The notes: a model not told the origin generated them from the letters alone. 6,557 nt of DNA from Tannerella sp. oral taxon 808 (GCA_002890585.1 MIQB01000105.1:1-6557), one strand, 5' to 3'. Numbered from the stretch's first letter, positions 1 through 6,330 are shown. Made by a program: numbers and translations.

Positions 1-24
1 GCCATAACTCATTCAAGTTATGGC
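1..24. repeat. Perfect 9-bp inverted repeat at the window edge, possible terminator
   Basis: GCCATAACT (1-9) and AGTTATGGC (16-24) are perfect inverted copies around a 6-nt loop. On the plus strand a run of five T follows at 32-36, seven bases past the stem, which is loose for an intrinsic terminator. It could end a plus-strand gene lying left of the window. On the minus strand it is the last element seen downstream of the tRNA gene. The pairing is certain; the role is not. Confidence 0.4.
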
Positions 25-46
25 ACTTACGTTTTTCCTAAAGGGT

Positions 47-67
47 CTCTGAATGACTGTTTCAGAG
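47..67. repeat. 7-bp inverted repeat in the tRNA-Ser 3' trailer
   Basis: CTCTGAA (47-53) and TTCAGAG (61-67) pair perfectly around a 7-nt loop. On the minus strand this hairpin begins 9 nt after the tRNA discriminator base. No T tract follows on either strand, so it is not a classical intrinsic terminator. It may be a 3' trailer stem that helps processing, or chance. Confidence 0.3.
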
Positions 68-76
68 CACCTCCAG

Positions 77-163
77 CGGAAGGAGGGGGATTCGAACCCC
101 CGGTACGGTATCCCGTACGACAGTTTAGCAAACTGTTGGTTTCAGCCACTCACCCATCCTTCC
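77..163 (-). tRNA. tRNA-Ser, anticodon GCU
   Basis: Read on the minus strand, this is a complete 87-nt class II tRNA. The acceptor stem GGAAGGA/TCCTTCC pairs 157-163 with 78-84, and position 77 gives a G discriminator, as usual for tRNA-Ser. The anticodon stem ACAGT/ACTGT (132-136 with 120-124) encloses the loop TTGCTAA, placing anticodon GCT at 127-129; it reads AGC and AGU codons. A long variable arm (six pairs, 103-108 with 113-118) is diagnostic for serine among elongator tRNAs. The T arm has a GGGGG/CCCCC stem and TTCGAAT loop. No 3' CCA is encoded: the bases after the discriminator are CTG. A near-consensus promoter lies upstream. Confidence 0.97.
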
Positions 164-212
164 TTTTCCGCTTTAGCACTGTGTGTTGTGGCGTGTTTCA
201 AAAAGACGGGGG

Positions 213-243
213 CAAAGATAGACCCGTTTCCCAATCGCGCAAA
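213..243 (-). promoter_or_regulatory. Bacteroidota-type promoter of tRNA-Ser
   Basis: On the minus strand TTTG (240-243) is followed after exactly 19 bp by TATCTTTG (213-220), matching the Bacteroidota -33/-7 consensus (TTTG, TAnnTTTG). Transcription would begin near 205, leaving a leader of roughly 40 nt before the mature tRNA. The -33 box begins 3 nt past the glycosylase stop codon, so the tRNA appears to be transcribed independently of that gene. Confidence 0.8.
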
Positions 244-246
244 TCT

Positions 247-834
247 TCATTTTAGACCGATTTCCTCAAACATTCGGGCGTATTTCTCGGCTTTCTTCTC
301 CACCGAAAGCGGATAGGCGCGCGATGAAGAGGGCATGCGATAGAGACGCAGCAAACGATCATCGAAACGAGCCTCTACCCACTCGCCCGTCTTTGGAGAC
401 GATGACGCCGTGACGAGCGTCAGCAGTGTGTCGAGCGCCTTTTGACCTGTTACAGCGAGAGACGTGCAGGCGGGGAGCAGGGCAAGTGTCCCACGCAGAT
501 CGATCGGGCGGAGCACCTCAAGGAACTTGTCTGAGGCATTGCCCCGGAGGCGACTGATCTCCATCGCCGTGTCCCAGATGGCGATGCCGCGCTCGGTGAG
601 GAAATGGCGGAGTTCGGCCTCGCGAAAGGCGCGCCCATCGTCGGTCAGGAAGTGGGCTTTATCGCCGAAGAAGACCAGCCCGAAGATGCGCCACATGTCG
701 TTCTGGAAGTTGGGGTAAAAAAAGTCCATCCGCCAACGCTCCCGCGGCGGAGGGAAGCTGCCCAGCATCAGCAGCCGTGCGCCCTCCGGAGCGAAAAGCG
801 GTAGGGGATGGACTTCCCGGATGCGCTGCTCCAT
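247..834 (-). CDS. Uracil/hypoxanthine-DNA glycosylase superfamily protein
   Basis: This 195-residue protein is predicted to be a small single-domain DNA base-excision glycosylase that removes deaminated bases (uracil or hypoxanthine). It resembles the hypoxanthine-DNA glycosylase (family 6) branch of the UDG superfamily. Visible motifs are LGSFPP (24-29), the motif-1 strand and loop; YPNFQNDMWRIF (40-51), where families of this type place a catalytic or binding asparagine; TGQKA (129-133); and MPSSSRAYP (167-175), the DNA-intercalating motif-2 region. Substrate cannot be fixed from sequence: uracil, hypoxanthine or both are possible. No signal peptide or membrane segment is present, so it is cytoplasmic. 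The ATG at 832-834 lies 2 nt after the proline dehydrogenase stop, suggesting one transcript and coupled translation. The alternative reading is a generic UDG-fold protein with unknown substrate. Confidence 0.82.
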   Translation of the reverse strand: MEQRIREVHPLPLFAPEGARLLMLGSFPPPRERWRMDFFYPNFQNDMWRIFGLVFFGDKAHFLTDDGRAFREAELRHFLTERGIAIWDTAMEISRLRGNASDKFLEVLRPIDLRGTLALLPACTSLAVTGQKALDTLLTLVTASSSPKTGEWVEARFDDRLLRLYRMPSSSRAYPLSVEKKAEKYARMFEEIGLK

Positions 835-836
835 GT

Positions 837-2009
837 TTATTTGGCCTTCTTGCGACGCTCGATTTCGAGGCTGAGCATGTTCAGCTCGCGGGTGGTCTGC
901 CCGGCCACGGAGGTGTTCTCTTCGGCGCGGCGGATGAGATAGGGGATCACGTCACGCACCTTGGCGTAAGGCACATACTTGGTCACATTGTAGCCTGCGT
1001 GGGCGAGGTTGAAGGAGATGTTGTCGCTCATGCCGAGGAGTTGGGCGAAGAAGATGCGCGGGTCGTCGTGGCGGAGGCCTTTCTTCTCGATCAGCTTGGC
1101 GAGGCGGTAGTTGCTCTCCTCGTTGTGTGTGCCCATGAAGAGCTCGAAGTGGTCGAGGTTTTCGATGACGAACTCCACGCCTTGGTTGTAGTTGTCGTCC
1201 GTGGCCTGTTTGTTTTTGCAGATCGGGTCGGGGTAGCCCATGGCGGCGGCACGGGCGCGCTCGTCCTCCATGTAGGCACCGCGAACGAACTTGATGCCGG
1301 CCGTGTAGCCTTGCGACTTGGCGTCGTCGAGGATGCGGCGGAGGTACGGCATGCGATCGTGGCGATACATCTGGAGGGTGGCGAAGACGATGGCGCGGCG
1401 CTTGTTGAAGAGGCGCATGGCCTCGTCCGTCATGGCGTCGATGGAGTCTTGGAAGCAGTAATCTTCGGCGTCGACAAGGATGCGGACGTCGTTGTCGTAG
1501 GCGCGTTGGCAGAGGGTGAGGAAGCGTTGGTGATACGCCTCGTGCGCCTTCTTCTCCTCGGCCGTCAGCTGGTCGGGGTGCTCAGAGGCCTTGGCAAGGA
1601 GCGCGTCGGTGGTGATGGTCGACGGTTTGAAGACGGCGTAGGCGATGTCGGGGTTGCCTTTCGCATTGTCCACCGAGCGGAGCGTCTCCTTCATTGTGGC
1701 CTCGATGCCCTCGGGCGTCTGTTCGCTTTCGGCCGAAAAGTCGAGCGTAGACTTCACGCCGAAGCGCCTCAGCCCGGCCACTGTAGGGGCGCAGCCTGCG
1801 ATGGTTTCGCCGCCCACAAACTGCTTGTAGAGCGTCGGCTTCACGATCCACCCCAAGGGGAAGTGGATGCCCAACGCGATGTTGCTGCCATACTTGGCCA
1901 GCTTCACTAACCCGGGGTGTTTGATGGTACCAAACAGCAGGCGGGCGTTTCTCAATTCACTGTCCGACTTCGCCTCGAAGGCGATCTGGGTGTCATTAAA
2001 GTCTAACAT
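837..2009 (-). CDS. Proline dehydrogenase (monofunctional, FAD-dependent)
   Basis: The protein oxidises L-proline to delta-1-pyrroline-5-carboxylate, passing electrons through FAD to the quinone pool; this is the first step of proline catabolism. It is 390 residues long and has the PRODH TIM-barrel signatures in order: VDAEDY (179-184), TLQMYRHD (211-218), KFVRGAYMEDER (240-251), GTHNEESNYR (293-302), FAQLLGMSDN (321-330), YVPYAKV (345-351) and YLIRRAEENTSV (357-368). The Arg pair of YLIRR is the expected proline-carboxylate binding site. There is no pyrroline-5-carboxylate dehydrogenase domain or DNA-binding domain, so this is not a bifunctional PutA, and no partner dehydrogenase gene lies in the window. 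The N-terminal ~60 residues are a helical lead-in. It is the first gene of a minus-strand unit with the glycosylase. Its upstream region contains the 41-bp array. Confidence 0.92.
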   Translation of the reverse strand: MLDFNDTQIAFEAKSDSELRNARLLFGTIKHPGLVKLAKYGSNIALGIHFPLGWIVKPTLYKQFVGGETIAGCAPTVAGLRRFGVKSTLDFSAESEQTPEGIEATMKETLRSVDNAKGNPDIAYAVFKPSTITTDALLAKASEHPDQLTAEEKKAHEAYHQRFLTLCQRAYDNDVRILVDAEDYCFQDSIDAMTDEAMRLFNKRRAIVFATLQMYRHDRMPYLRRILDDAKSQGYTAGIKFVRGAYMEDERARAAAMGYPDPICKNKQATDDNYNQGVEFVIENLDHFELFMGTHNEESNYRLAKLIEKKGLRHDDPRIFFAQLLGMSDNISFNLAHAGYNVTKYVPYAKVRDVIPYLIRRAEENTSVAGQTTRELNMLSLEIERRKKAK

Positions 2010-2042
2010 AATCTGTGCTTGCTAATAGATCTAAAAACGCCC

Positions 2043-2070
2043 CGAATGTATTTTGTTTTTCATAACACAA
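2043..2070 (-). promoter_or_regulatory. Possible weak promoter of the proline dehydrogenase unit
   Basis: On the minus strand TACATTCG (2043-2050) matches five of the six fixed positions of TAnnTTTG, and a TTG (2068-2070) lies 17 bp upstream. That spacing is shorter than the usual 19-21 bp, so the match is only suggestive. It is the best candidate found between the array and the start codon at 2009 and would give a leader of about 25-30 nt. Confidence 0.25.
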
Positions 2071-2133
2071 TCGCTCTTTGGTGATATTTTTTATTCAAAA
2101 CAGGAGTGTCTGTTTATAATCTGTTATCGTATC

Positions 2134-2378
2134 AAAGGCTGGAATCAGCGATTTCAGGGTCATGCAGAAAAACGAAGGCTGAAATCAGCGATTTCAGTGC
2201 TTTGTAAAAAAACGAAGACCTGAAATCAGCGATTTCAGCGCTTTGTAAAAAAACAAAGGCCTGGAATCAGCGATTTCAGCGCTTTGTAAAAAAACAAAGG
2301 CCTGGAATCAGTGATTTCAGCGCTTTGTAAAAAAACAAAGGCCTGGAATCAGTGATTTCAGGGTTATGCAAAAAAACA
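2134..2378. repeat. Six-copy tandem array, 40-41 bp period, built from two alternating palindromes
   Basis: Six copies of a 19-bp dyad (P1) start at 2139, 2179, 2220, 2261, 2302 and 2343, giving steps of 40, 41, 41, 41 and 41 bp. P1 is CTGAAATC-AGC-GATTTCAG in units 2 and 3, and CTGGAATC in the left arm of units 1, 4, 5 and 6; units 5 and 6 carry AGT in the centre. Between inner copies lies a second dyad (P2), CTTTGT-A6-ACAAAG, at 2241-2258, 2282-2299 and 2323-2340, with a one-base variant at 2200-2217. Inner units therefore read P1, CG, P2, GC. The spacers after units 1 and 6 differ from the inner ones. The array is not CRISPR-like, because the spacers are themselves repeated. Function is unknown. 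Confidence 0.95.
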
Positions 2379-2382
2379 ATAA

Positions 2383-2397
2383 GCCCGTATTCCGGGC
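2383..2397 (-). terminator. Short GC hairpin with T tract on the minus strand, weak terminator candidate
   Basis: GCCCG (2383-2387) pairs with CGGGC (2393-2397) around a 5-nt loop. On the minus strand the stem is followed by TTATTG and then seven T (2370-2376), a loose intrinsic-terminator arrangement. No minus-strand gene ends here, so if active it would stop antisense transcription coming out of aspS before the array and proline dehydrogenase. The five-pair stem is short. Confidence 0.25.
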
Positions 2398-2466
2398 GGC
2401 AAAAGGAGGATGGTCAAGCAGAAATGGTCTCACGAATAAATGGGGCGCACTGGGTACGCTGGAAAA

Positions 2467-2499
2467 TTCGCAATCCATGTTTACTTGACTATATCTTTG
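2467..2499 (+). promoter_or_regulatory. Bacteroidota-type promoter of the aspS operon
   Basis: TATCTTTG at 2492-2499 is a full match to the TAnnTTTG -7 element and identical to the -7 box of the tRNA-Ser gene in this window. A TTCG at 2467-2470, one base off TTTG, lies 21 bp upstream as the likely -33 element. Transcription would start around 2505, giving a leader of about 30 nt to the ATG at 2538. The leader is AT-rich and lacks a Shine-Dalgarno sequence, as is usual in this phylum. Its position supports 2538 as the aspS start. Confidence 0.7.
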
Positions 2500-2537
2500 G
2501 CGCCGCTAAAAGAGATATTCATTACACATTATATTAT

Positions 2538-4292
2538 ATGTACAGAACAAATACTTGTGGCGAGCTGCGACTGACCGACGAGGGGCGGACCACGACGCTG
2601 GCCGGATGGGTGCAGCGAACCCGAAAGATGGGTGGCATGACGTTCGTCGATCTGCGCGACCGCTACGGCATCACGCAGCTGGTGTTTAACGAGGCTTCCG
2701 ATGCAGCGCTCTGCGACCAGGCCAACCACCTGGGGCGCGAGTTCGTGATCCGCGCTACGGGCACGGTGCGTGAGCGATCGAACAAGAATCCGAACCTCGC
2801 CACGGGCGACATCGAGCTGATCGTCACCAAGCTGGAGGTGCTCAACCCGGCGCTCACCCCGCCGTTCACCATCGAGGACGAGACCGACGGCGGCGACGAT
2901 CTCCGAATGAAGTTCCGCTACTTAGACCTCCGTCGGCAGGCCGTGCGTAAGAACTTAGAGCTGCGCCATCGCATGGCGCTCGAGGTGCGCCGATACCTGA
3001 ACGACAGGCACTTCTTGGAGGTAGAGACGCCCGTACTCGTGAACTCCACACCGGAGGGCGCGCGCGACTTCGTCGTGCCCTCGCGCATGAACCCGGGGCA
3101 ATTCTATGCCCTGCCACAGTCGCCGCAGACGCTCAAACAACTGCTGATGGTCTCCGGTTTCGACCGCTATTTCCAGATCGTGAAATGCTTCCGCGACGAA
3201 GACCTCCGCGCCGACCGTCAGCCGGAGTTCACGCAGATCGACTGCGAGATGAGCTTCGTGGAGCAGGACGACGTCATCACGCTCTTTGAGGGCATGGTGC
3301 GCCACCTCTTCCGCACCGTCTTGGGGCTGGAGTTCTCCAGCGAGGCCTTCCCGCGCATGACGTGGCACGACGCCATGAAGCAGTACGGCTCCGACAAGCC
3401 CGACCTGCGCTTCGGCATGCGTTTCGTAGAGATCACCGACCTGATGCGGGGGCACGGATTCGGCGTCTTCGATCGTGCGGACTACATCGCCGGTATCCGG
3501 GCTGAGGGCGCTGCCACCTACACGCGCAAGCAGCTCGACGAACTGACCCGGTTTGTGGAGCGGCCGCAGATCGGAGCCAAAGGCCTCATCTATGCCCGCG
3601 TGGAGCCGGACGGACACGTAAAGTCGAGCATCGATAAGTTTTACACGCAAGAGCAATTGCAGGCCATGAAGGCGGCCTTCGGCGCTGAGCCGGGCGACCT
3701 GATGCTGATTCTCTGTGGCGAAGCAGACAAGACGCGCAAGCAACTCTGCGAGCTCCGCCTCGAGATGGGCAACCGGCTCGGGCTGCGAGATAAGTCGCGC
3801 TTCGAATGCCTCTGGGTGGTCGACTTCCCGCTGTTGGAGTGGAGCGAAGAGGACCAACGTTTCTACGCCGTGCACCACCCCTTCACCTCGCCCAAGCCGG
3901 AGGACATCCCACTGCTCGAGACCAACCCCGGGGCCGTCCGCGCCAATGCGTACGACATGGTGATCAACGGCGTCGAGGTGGGCGGCGGGTCGATCCGTAT
4001 CCACGACAGCAAGTTGCAAGACAAGATGTTCGGCATACTCGGCTTCACCGAAGAGCGCGCTCAGGAGCAGTTCGGCTTCCTCATGAACGCCTTCAAATAC
4101 GGCGCCCCACCCCACGGCGGCATCGCCTACGGTCTCGACCGCCTCGTCTCGCTCTTCGCCGGCCTCGACTCCATCCGCGACTGCATCGCCTTCCCGAAAA
4201 ACAACGCAGGCCGCGACGTTATGCTCGACGCCCCGACACCGCTTGAGCCTGCACAGCTCGAGGAACTTCACATCAACGTGAAACCCGAATGA
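2538..4292 (+). CDS. aspS: Aspartyl-tRNA synthetase, bacterial type
   Basis: This 584-residue class IIb synthetase attaches aspartate to tRNA-Asp in the cytoplasm. An N-terminal OB-fold anticodon-binding domain spans roughly residues 1-105 (GWVQRTRKMGG at 23-33). Class II motif 1 lies around 143-167. QSPQTLK is at 194-200, motif 2 is FRDEDLRADRQPEFTQID (218-235), and the bacterial GAD insertion occupies about 290-410. GVEVGGGSIRIHD (478-490) and motif 3 GIAYGLDRL (528-536) complete the active site. Residue 31 is Met at the position where non-discriminating bacterial enzymes tend to have His, which hints at a tRNA-Asp-specific enzyme (inference). The start at 2538 is chosen because MYRTNTCGEL aligns with known AspRS N-termini and the promoter lies at 2467-2499; the frame stays open to 2352 but that part is not coding. 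It is first in a three-gene operon. Confidence 0.97.
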   Translation: MYRTNTCGELRLTDEGRTTTLAGWVQRTRKMGGMTFVDLRDRYGITQLVFNEASDAALCDQANHLGREFVIRATGTVRERSNKNPNLATGDIELIVTKLEVLNPALTPPFTIEDETDGGDDLRMKFRYLDLRRQAVRKNLELRHRMALEVRRYLNDRHFLEVETPVLVNSTPEGARDFVVPSRMNPGQFYALPQSPQTLKQLLMVSGFDRYFQIVKCFRDEDLRADRQPEFTQIDCEMSFVEQDDVITLFEGMVRHLFRTVLGLEFSSEAFPRMTWHDAMKQYGSDKPDLRFGMRFVEITDLMRGHGFGVFDRADYIAGIRAEGAATYTRKQLDELTRFVERPQIGAKGLIYARVEPDGHVKSSIDKFYTQEQLQAMKAAFGAEPGDLMLILCGEADKTRKQLCELRLEMGNRLGLRDKSRFECLWVVDFPLLEWSEEDQRFYAVHHPFTSPKPEDIPLLETNPGAVRANAYDMVINGVEVGGGSIRIHDSKLQDKMFGILGFTEERAQEQFGFLMNAFKYGAPPHGGIAYGLDRLVSLFAGLDSIRDCIAFPKNNAGRDVMLDAPTPLEPAQLEELHINVKPE

Positions 4293-5398
4293 CACCTGAC
4301 GTGCTGCTCATCCGAGACATCTTGCGCGAGATCGAGCGCATTGCCCCGCCATCACTTCAGGAGTCGTACGACCATACGGGCCTTCAGGTGGGCGACGTCG
4401 ACCAGCTGGCACGTGGCGCCCTGCTCTGCCTCGACGTCACGGAGGCCGTGGTCGACGAGGCCATCGCCCACGATTGCAACCTCATCATCGCCCACCATCC
4501 ACTACTCTTCCATCCGCTGCGTGAGCTTACAGGCGCCGATTATGTGCAACGCTGCGTCGCGAAGGCCTGCCGACACGACGTCGTGATTTATGCCGCCCAC
4601 ACGAACTTAGACAACGCCGCAGGTGGTGTCAACGATCATCTATCCAAGCTGCTCGGGCTACGAGCCACACGCATCCTCCGTCCGCTGTTGGACAGCCTGC
4701 TGAAGCTCGTCACCTTCGTTCCGGAGTCTCACGCCGATGCTGTGCGCGCGGCCTTGGCCGACGCTGGGGCGGGCCACATCGGAGCCTACGACGCATGCAG
4801 CTTCAGCACCCGGGGCGAAGGCCGATTCCGCGCCTCGGAAGGCTGCCGGCCATACGTCGGCACCGTCGGAGCGCTGCACCTCGAGCCCGAAGTACGCGTG
4901 GAGACCATCCTGCCTAACCATCTGCGTGGCGCCGTGGTGCGGGCCTTGCTCGCGGCGCATCCTTACGAGGAGCCAGCGTTTGACCTCTATCCATTACGCA
5001 ACGCTTGGCCACAGGTCGGATCGGGCGTCGTCGGAGAGCTGGCGGAGCCGATGAGTGAGCAAGATTTTCTGTGTCTATTAAAGGATACGCTCGCGGTGCC
5101 TTGTGTGCGTCACACAGCGTTGCGGGGGCGCCCCATTCGGCGCGTGGCCCTCTGCGGCGGCAGTGGAGCGTTTCTTTGGCGAGACGCCGTGGCAGCTGGC
5201 GCAGACGCGTTTGTGACGGGTGAAGCGAAGTACAACGACTTCTTCGATGTGGAAGATCGCCTGCTGTTTGCCGTCATTGGACACTACGAGAGCGAAGTCC
5301 CCACCGTGGATTTGTTCCACAAAATCATCTCTGACAAACACCCTACTTTTGCATTACATAACACAAAGACAAATACCAATCCGATAAAATATTTATAG
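4289..5398 (+). CDS. Nif3/YqfO-family dinuclear metal centre protein
   Basis: This is a 369-residue member of the Nif3-like (YbgI/YqfO) family, which forms toroidal hexamers with a two-metal site per subunit. The biochemical role remains poorly defined; GTP cyclohydrolase 1 type 2 homolog is a common label. The expected metal ligands are all present: HHPLLF (H69, H70), HTNLD (D108), and GHYESE (H332, E336). GGVND (112-116) and TGEAKYND (310-317) are further family motifs. The central segment at about 133-240 is the PII/CutA-like insertion of the long YqfO form, with HPYEEPAFDLY at 224-234. Its ATG overlaps the aspS stop in ATGA (4289-4292), indicating translational coupling. There is no signal peptide, so it is cytoplasmic. 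The C-terminus NTNPIKYL agrees with Bacteroidota homologues as I remember them. Confidence 0.93.
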   Translation: MTPDVLLIRDILREIERIAPPSLQESYDHTGLQVGDVDQLARGALLCLDVTEAVVDEAIAHDCNLIIAHHPLLFHPLRELTGADYVQRCVAKACRHDVVIYAAHTNLDNAAGGVNDHLSKLLGLRATRILRPLLDSLLKLVTFVPESHADAVRAALADAGAGHIGAYDACSFSTRGEGRFRASEGCRPYVGTVGALHLEPEVRVETILPNHLRGAVVRALLAAHPYEEPAFDLYPLRNAWPQVGSGVVGELAEPMSEQDFLCLLKDTLAVPCVRHTALRGRPIRRVALCGGSGAFLWRDAVAAGADAFVTGEAKYNDFFDVEDRLLFAVIGHYESEVPTVDLFHKIISDKHPTFALHNTKTNTNPIKYL

Positions 5399-5401
5399 CG
5401 T

Positions 5402-6292
5402 ATGACTACGAAGAAACAGAAGCCCGCAGCGAAAGAGGCGGAAACGCTCACGAACGAACCGGAAATGGCCACAGCAACCTCGACAAGCGAACCCGAGGCA
5501 CAGACGACACCCCCCGCCGCCCCCGAGGCGAGCGCTGATGCCGCTGCGGAGCCCAAAGAACTGACCGTGGAAGAGCGGCTGCGATCGCTGCACAAGCTGC
5601 AAGCCATCATGACGGAGGTGGACAAACTGAAAACCCTGCGCGGGGAGCTGCCTTTGGAGGTGCGTGACTTAGAAGACGAGATCGCCGGATTAGAAACGCG
5701 CATCAAGAATTACCAAAGCGGCATTGAGGAGACGAAGGCGAACATCCTGGCTCAGAAGAATAAAATATCCGAATCGAAGGAACTGATCGAGCGTTACAAA
5801 GCACAGCTCGACAGCGTGCGCAACAACCGCGAGTTCGACAATCTGACGAAGGAAGTGGAGTTTCAAGGCCTCGAAATCGAGTTTGCTGAGAAGAAAATCC
5901 GTGAGTTCAACGCTGCCGTCGACGCCAAGAAGCAGAAGATCAAGCAGAGCAAAGAAGTGCTCGAGGGGCGCAAGGGCGACCTCGTGCAGAAGAAGAGCGA
6001 GCTGGACGAAATCACCTCCGAGACGCGACAAGAGGAAGAACGCCTGCGCGACAAGGCCAAGGCGCTCGAGGCAACCATCGAGCCGCGCCTGCTGGCTGCC
6101 TTCAAGCGCATCCGCAAGGGCGCTCGCAACGGCTTGGCCGTCGTTGGCATCGAACGCGACGCATGCGGTGGCTGCTTTAACAAGATCCCCCCTCAGCGGC
6201 AGATGGACATCAAGCTCAGGAAGAAGATCATCGTCTGCGAATACTGCGGCCGCATCATGATCGATCCGAAGCTGGCCGAAGAAGACGCATAG
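5402..6292 (+). CDS. Coiled-coil C4-type zinc-ribbon protein (CT398/DUF164-like)
   Basis: The 296-residue protein has three parts. Residues 1-54 are a low-complexity stretch rich in Ala, Glu, Thr and Pro, probably disordered. Residues about 55-235 are predicted to be a long antiparallel coiled coil and contain the family's conserved NNREFD (141-146) at the hairpin region. The C-terminal zinc ribbon has CGGC (C255, C258) and CEYC (C279, C282), with IPPQRQMDI between them. Family members are about 250 residues, so the N-terminal tail accounts for the extra length. The chlamydial relative CT398 is reported to bind sigma-54 and secretion proteins; no such role can be inferred here. It starts 3 nt after the Nif3 stop and ends the operon; the Nif3/zinc-ribbon pairing is common in Bacteroidota. 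The molecular function is undefined. Confidence 0.9.
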   Translation: MTTKKQKPAAKEAETLTNEPEMATATSTSEPEAQTTPPAAPEASADAAAEPKELTVEERLRSLHKLQAIMTEVDKLKTLRGELPLEVRDLEDEIAGLETRIKNYQSGIEETKANILAQKNKISESKELIERYKAQLDSVRNNREFDNLTKEVEFQGLEIEFAEKKIREFNAAVDAKKQKIKQSKEVLEGRKGDLVQKKSELDEITSETRQEEERLRDKAKALEATIEPRLLAAFKRIRKGARNGLAVVGIERDACGGCFNKIPPQRQMDIKLRKKIIVCEYCGRIMIDPKLAEEDA

Positions 6293-6330
6293 GGGCGGAT
6301 CGACCCTTAGTGAGGGATCCATATTTGATG

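Larger units (their letters stand above)
2010..2537. other. 528-bp divergent intergenic region between proline dehydrogenase and aspS
   Basis: No gene is supported here. From left to right it holds an AT-rich stretch (2010-2133) serving as the presumed promoter and leader of the minus-strand unit, the six-unit tandem array (2134-2378), a short GC hairpin (2383-2397), an unremarkable stretch with a Shine-Dalgarno-like AAAGGAGG (2402-2409), and the aspS promoter and leader (2467-2537). The reading frame of aspS happens to stay open back to 2352, but that extension contains the promoter and part of the array, so it is judged non-coding. Confidence 0.8.

Noticed and set aside
777..1910. Long plus-strand ORF opposite proline dehydrogenase
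   Set aside because: Its protein is rich in Val, Ala, Gly and His without family motifs, and it is the antisense shadow of a clearly conserved gene in GC-rich DNA.
2115..2120. TATAAT as a plus-strand -10 box for the array
   Set aside because: No TTGACA-like -35 is present at the right spacing, and Bacteroidota housekeeping promoters use TAnnTTTG, which is not found there.
2134..2378. CRISPR array
   Set aside because: The sequences between the palindromes are repeated rather than unique, the period is only 41 bp with a 19-bp dyad, and no cas gene is present.
2410..2439. Nine-codon micro-ORF directly after AAAGGAGG
   Set aside because: The ATG abuts the Shine-Dalgarno-like sequence with no spacer, the phylum rarely uses such sites, and the aspS promoter lies downstream of it.
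2440..2575. 44-codon plus-strand ORF overlapping the aspS start
   Set aside because: It has no recognisable motif, runs through the promoter and into aspS in another frame, and looks like chance.
2955..4295. Long minus-strand ORF opposite aspS
   Set aside because: It is the antisense shadow of aspS, whose class II motifs are complete; the antisense protein shows no recognisable domain.
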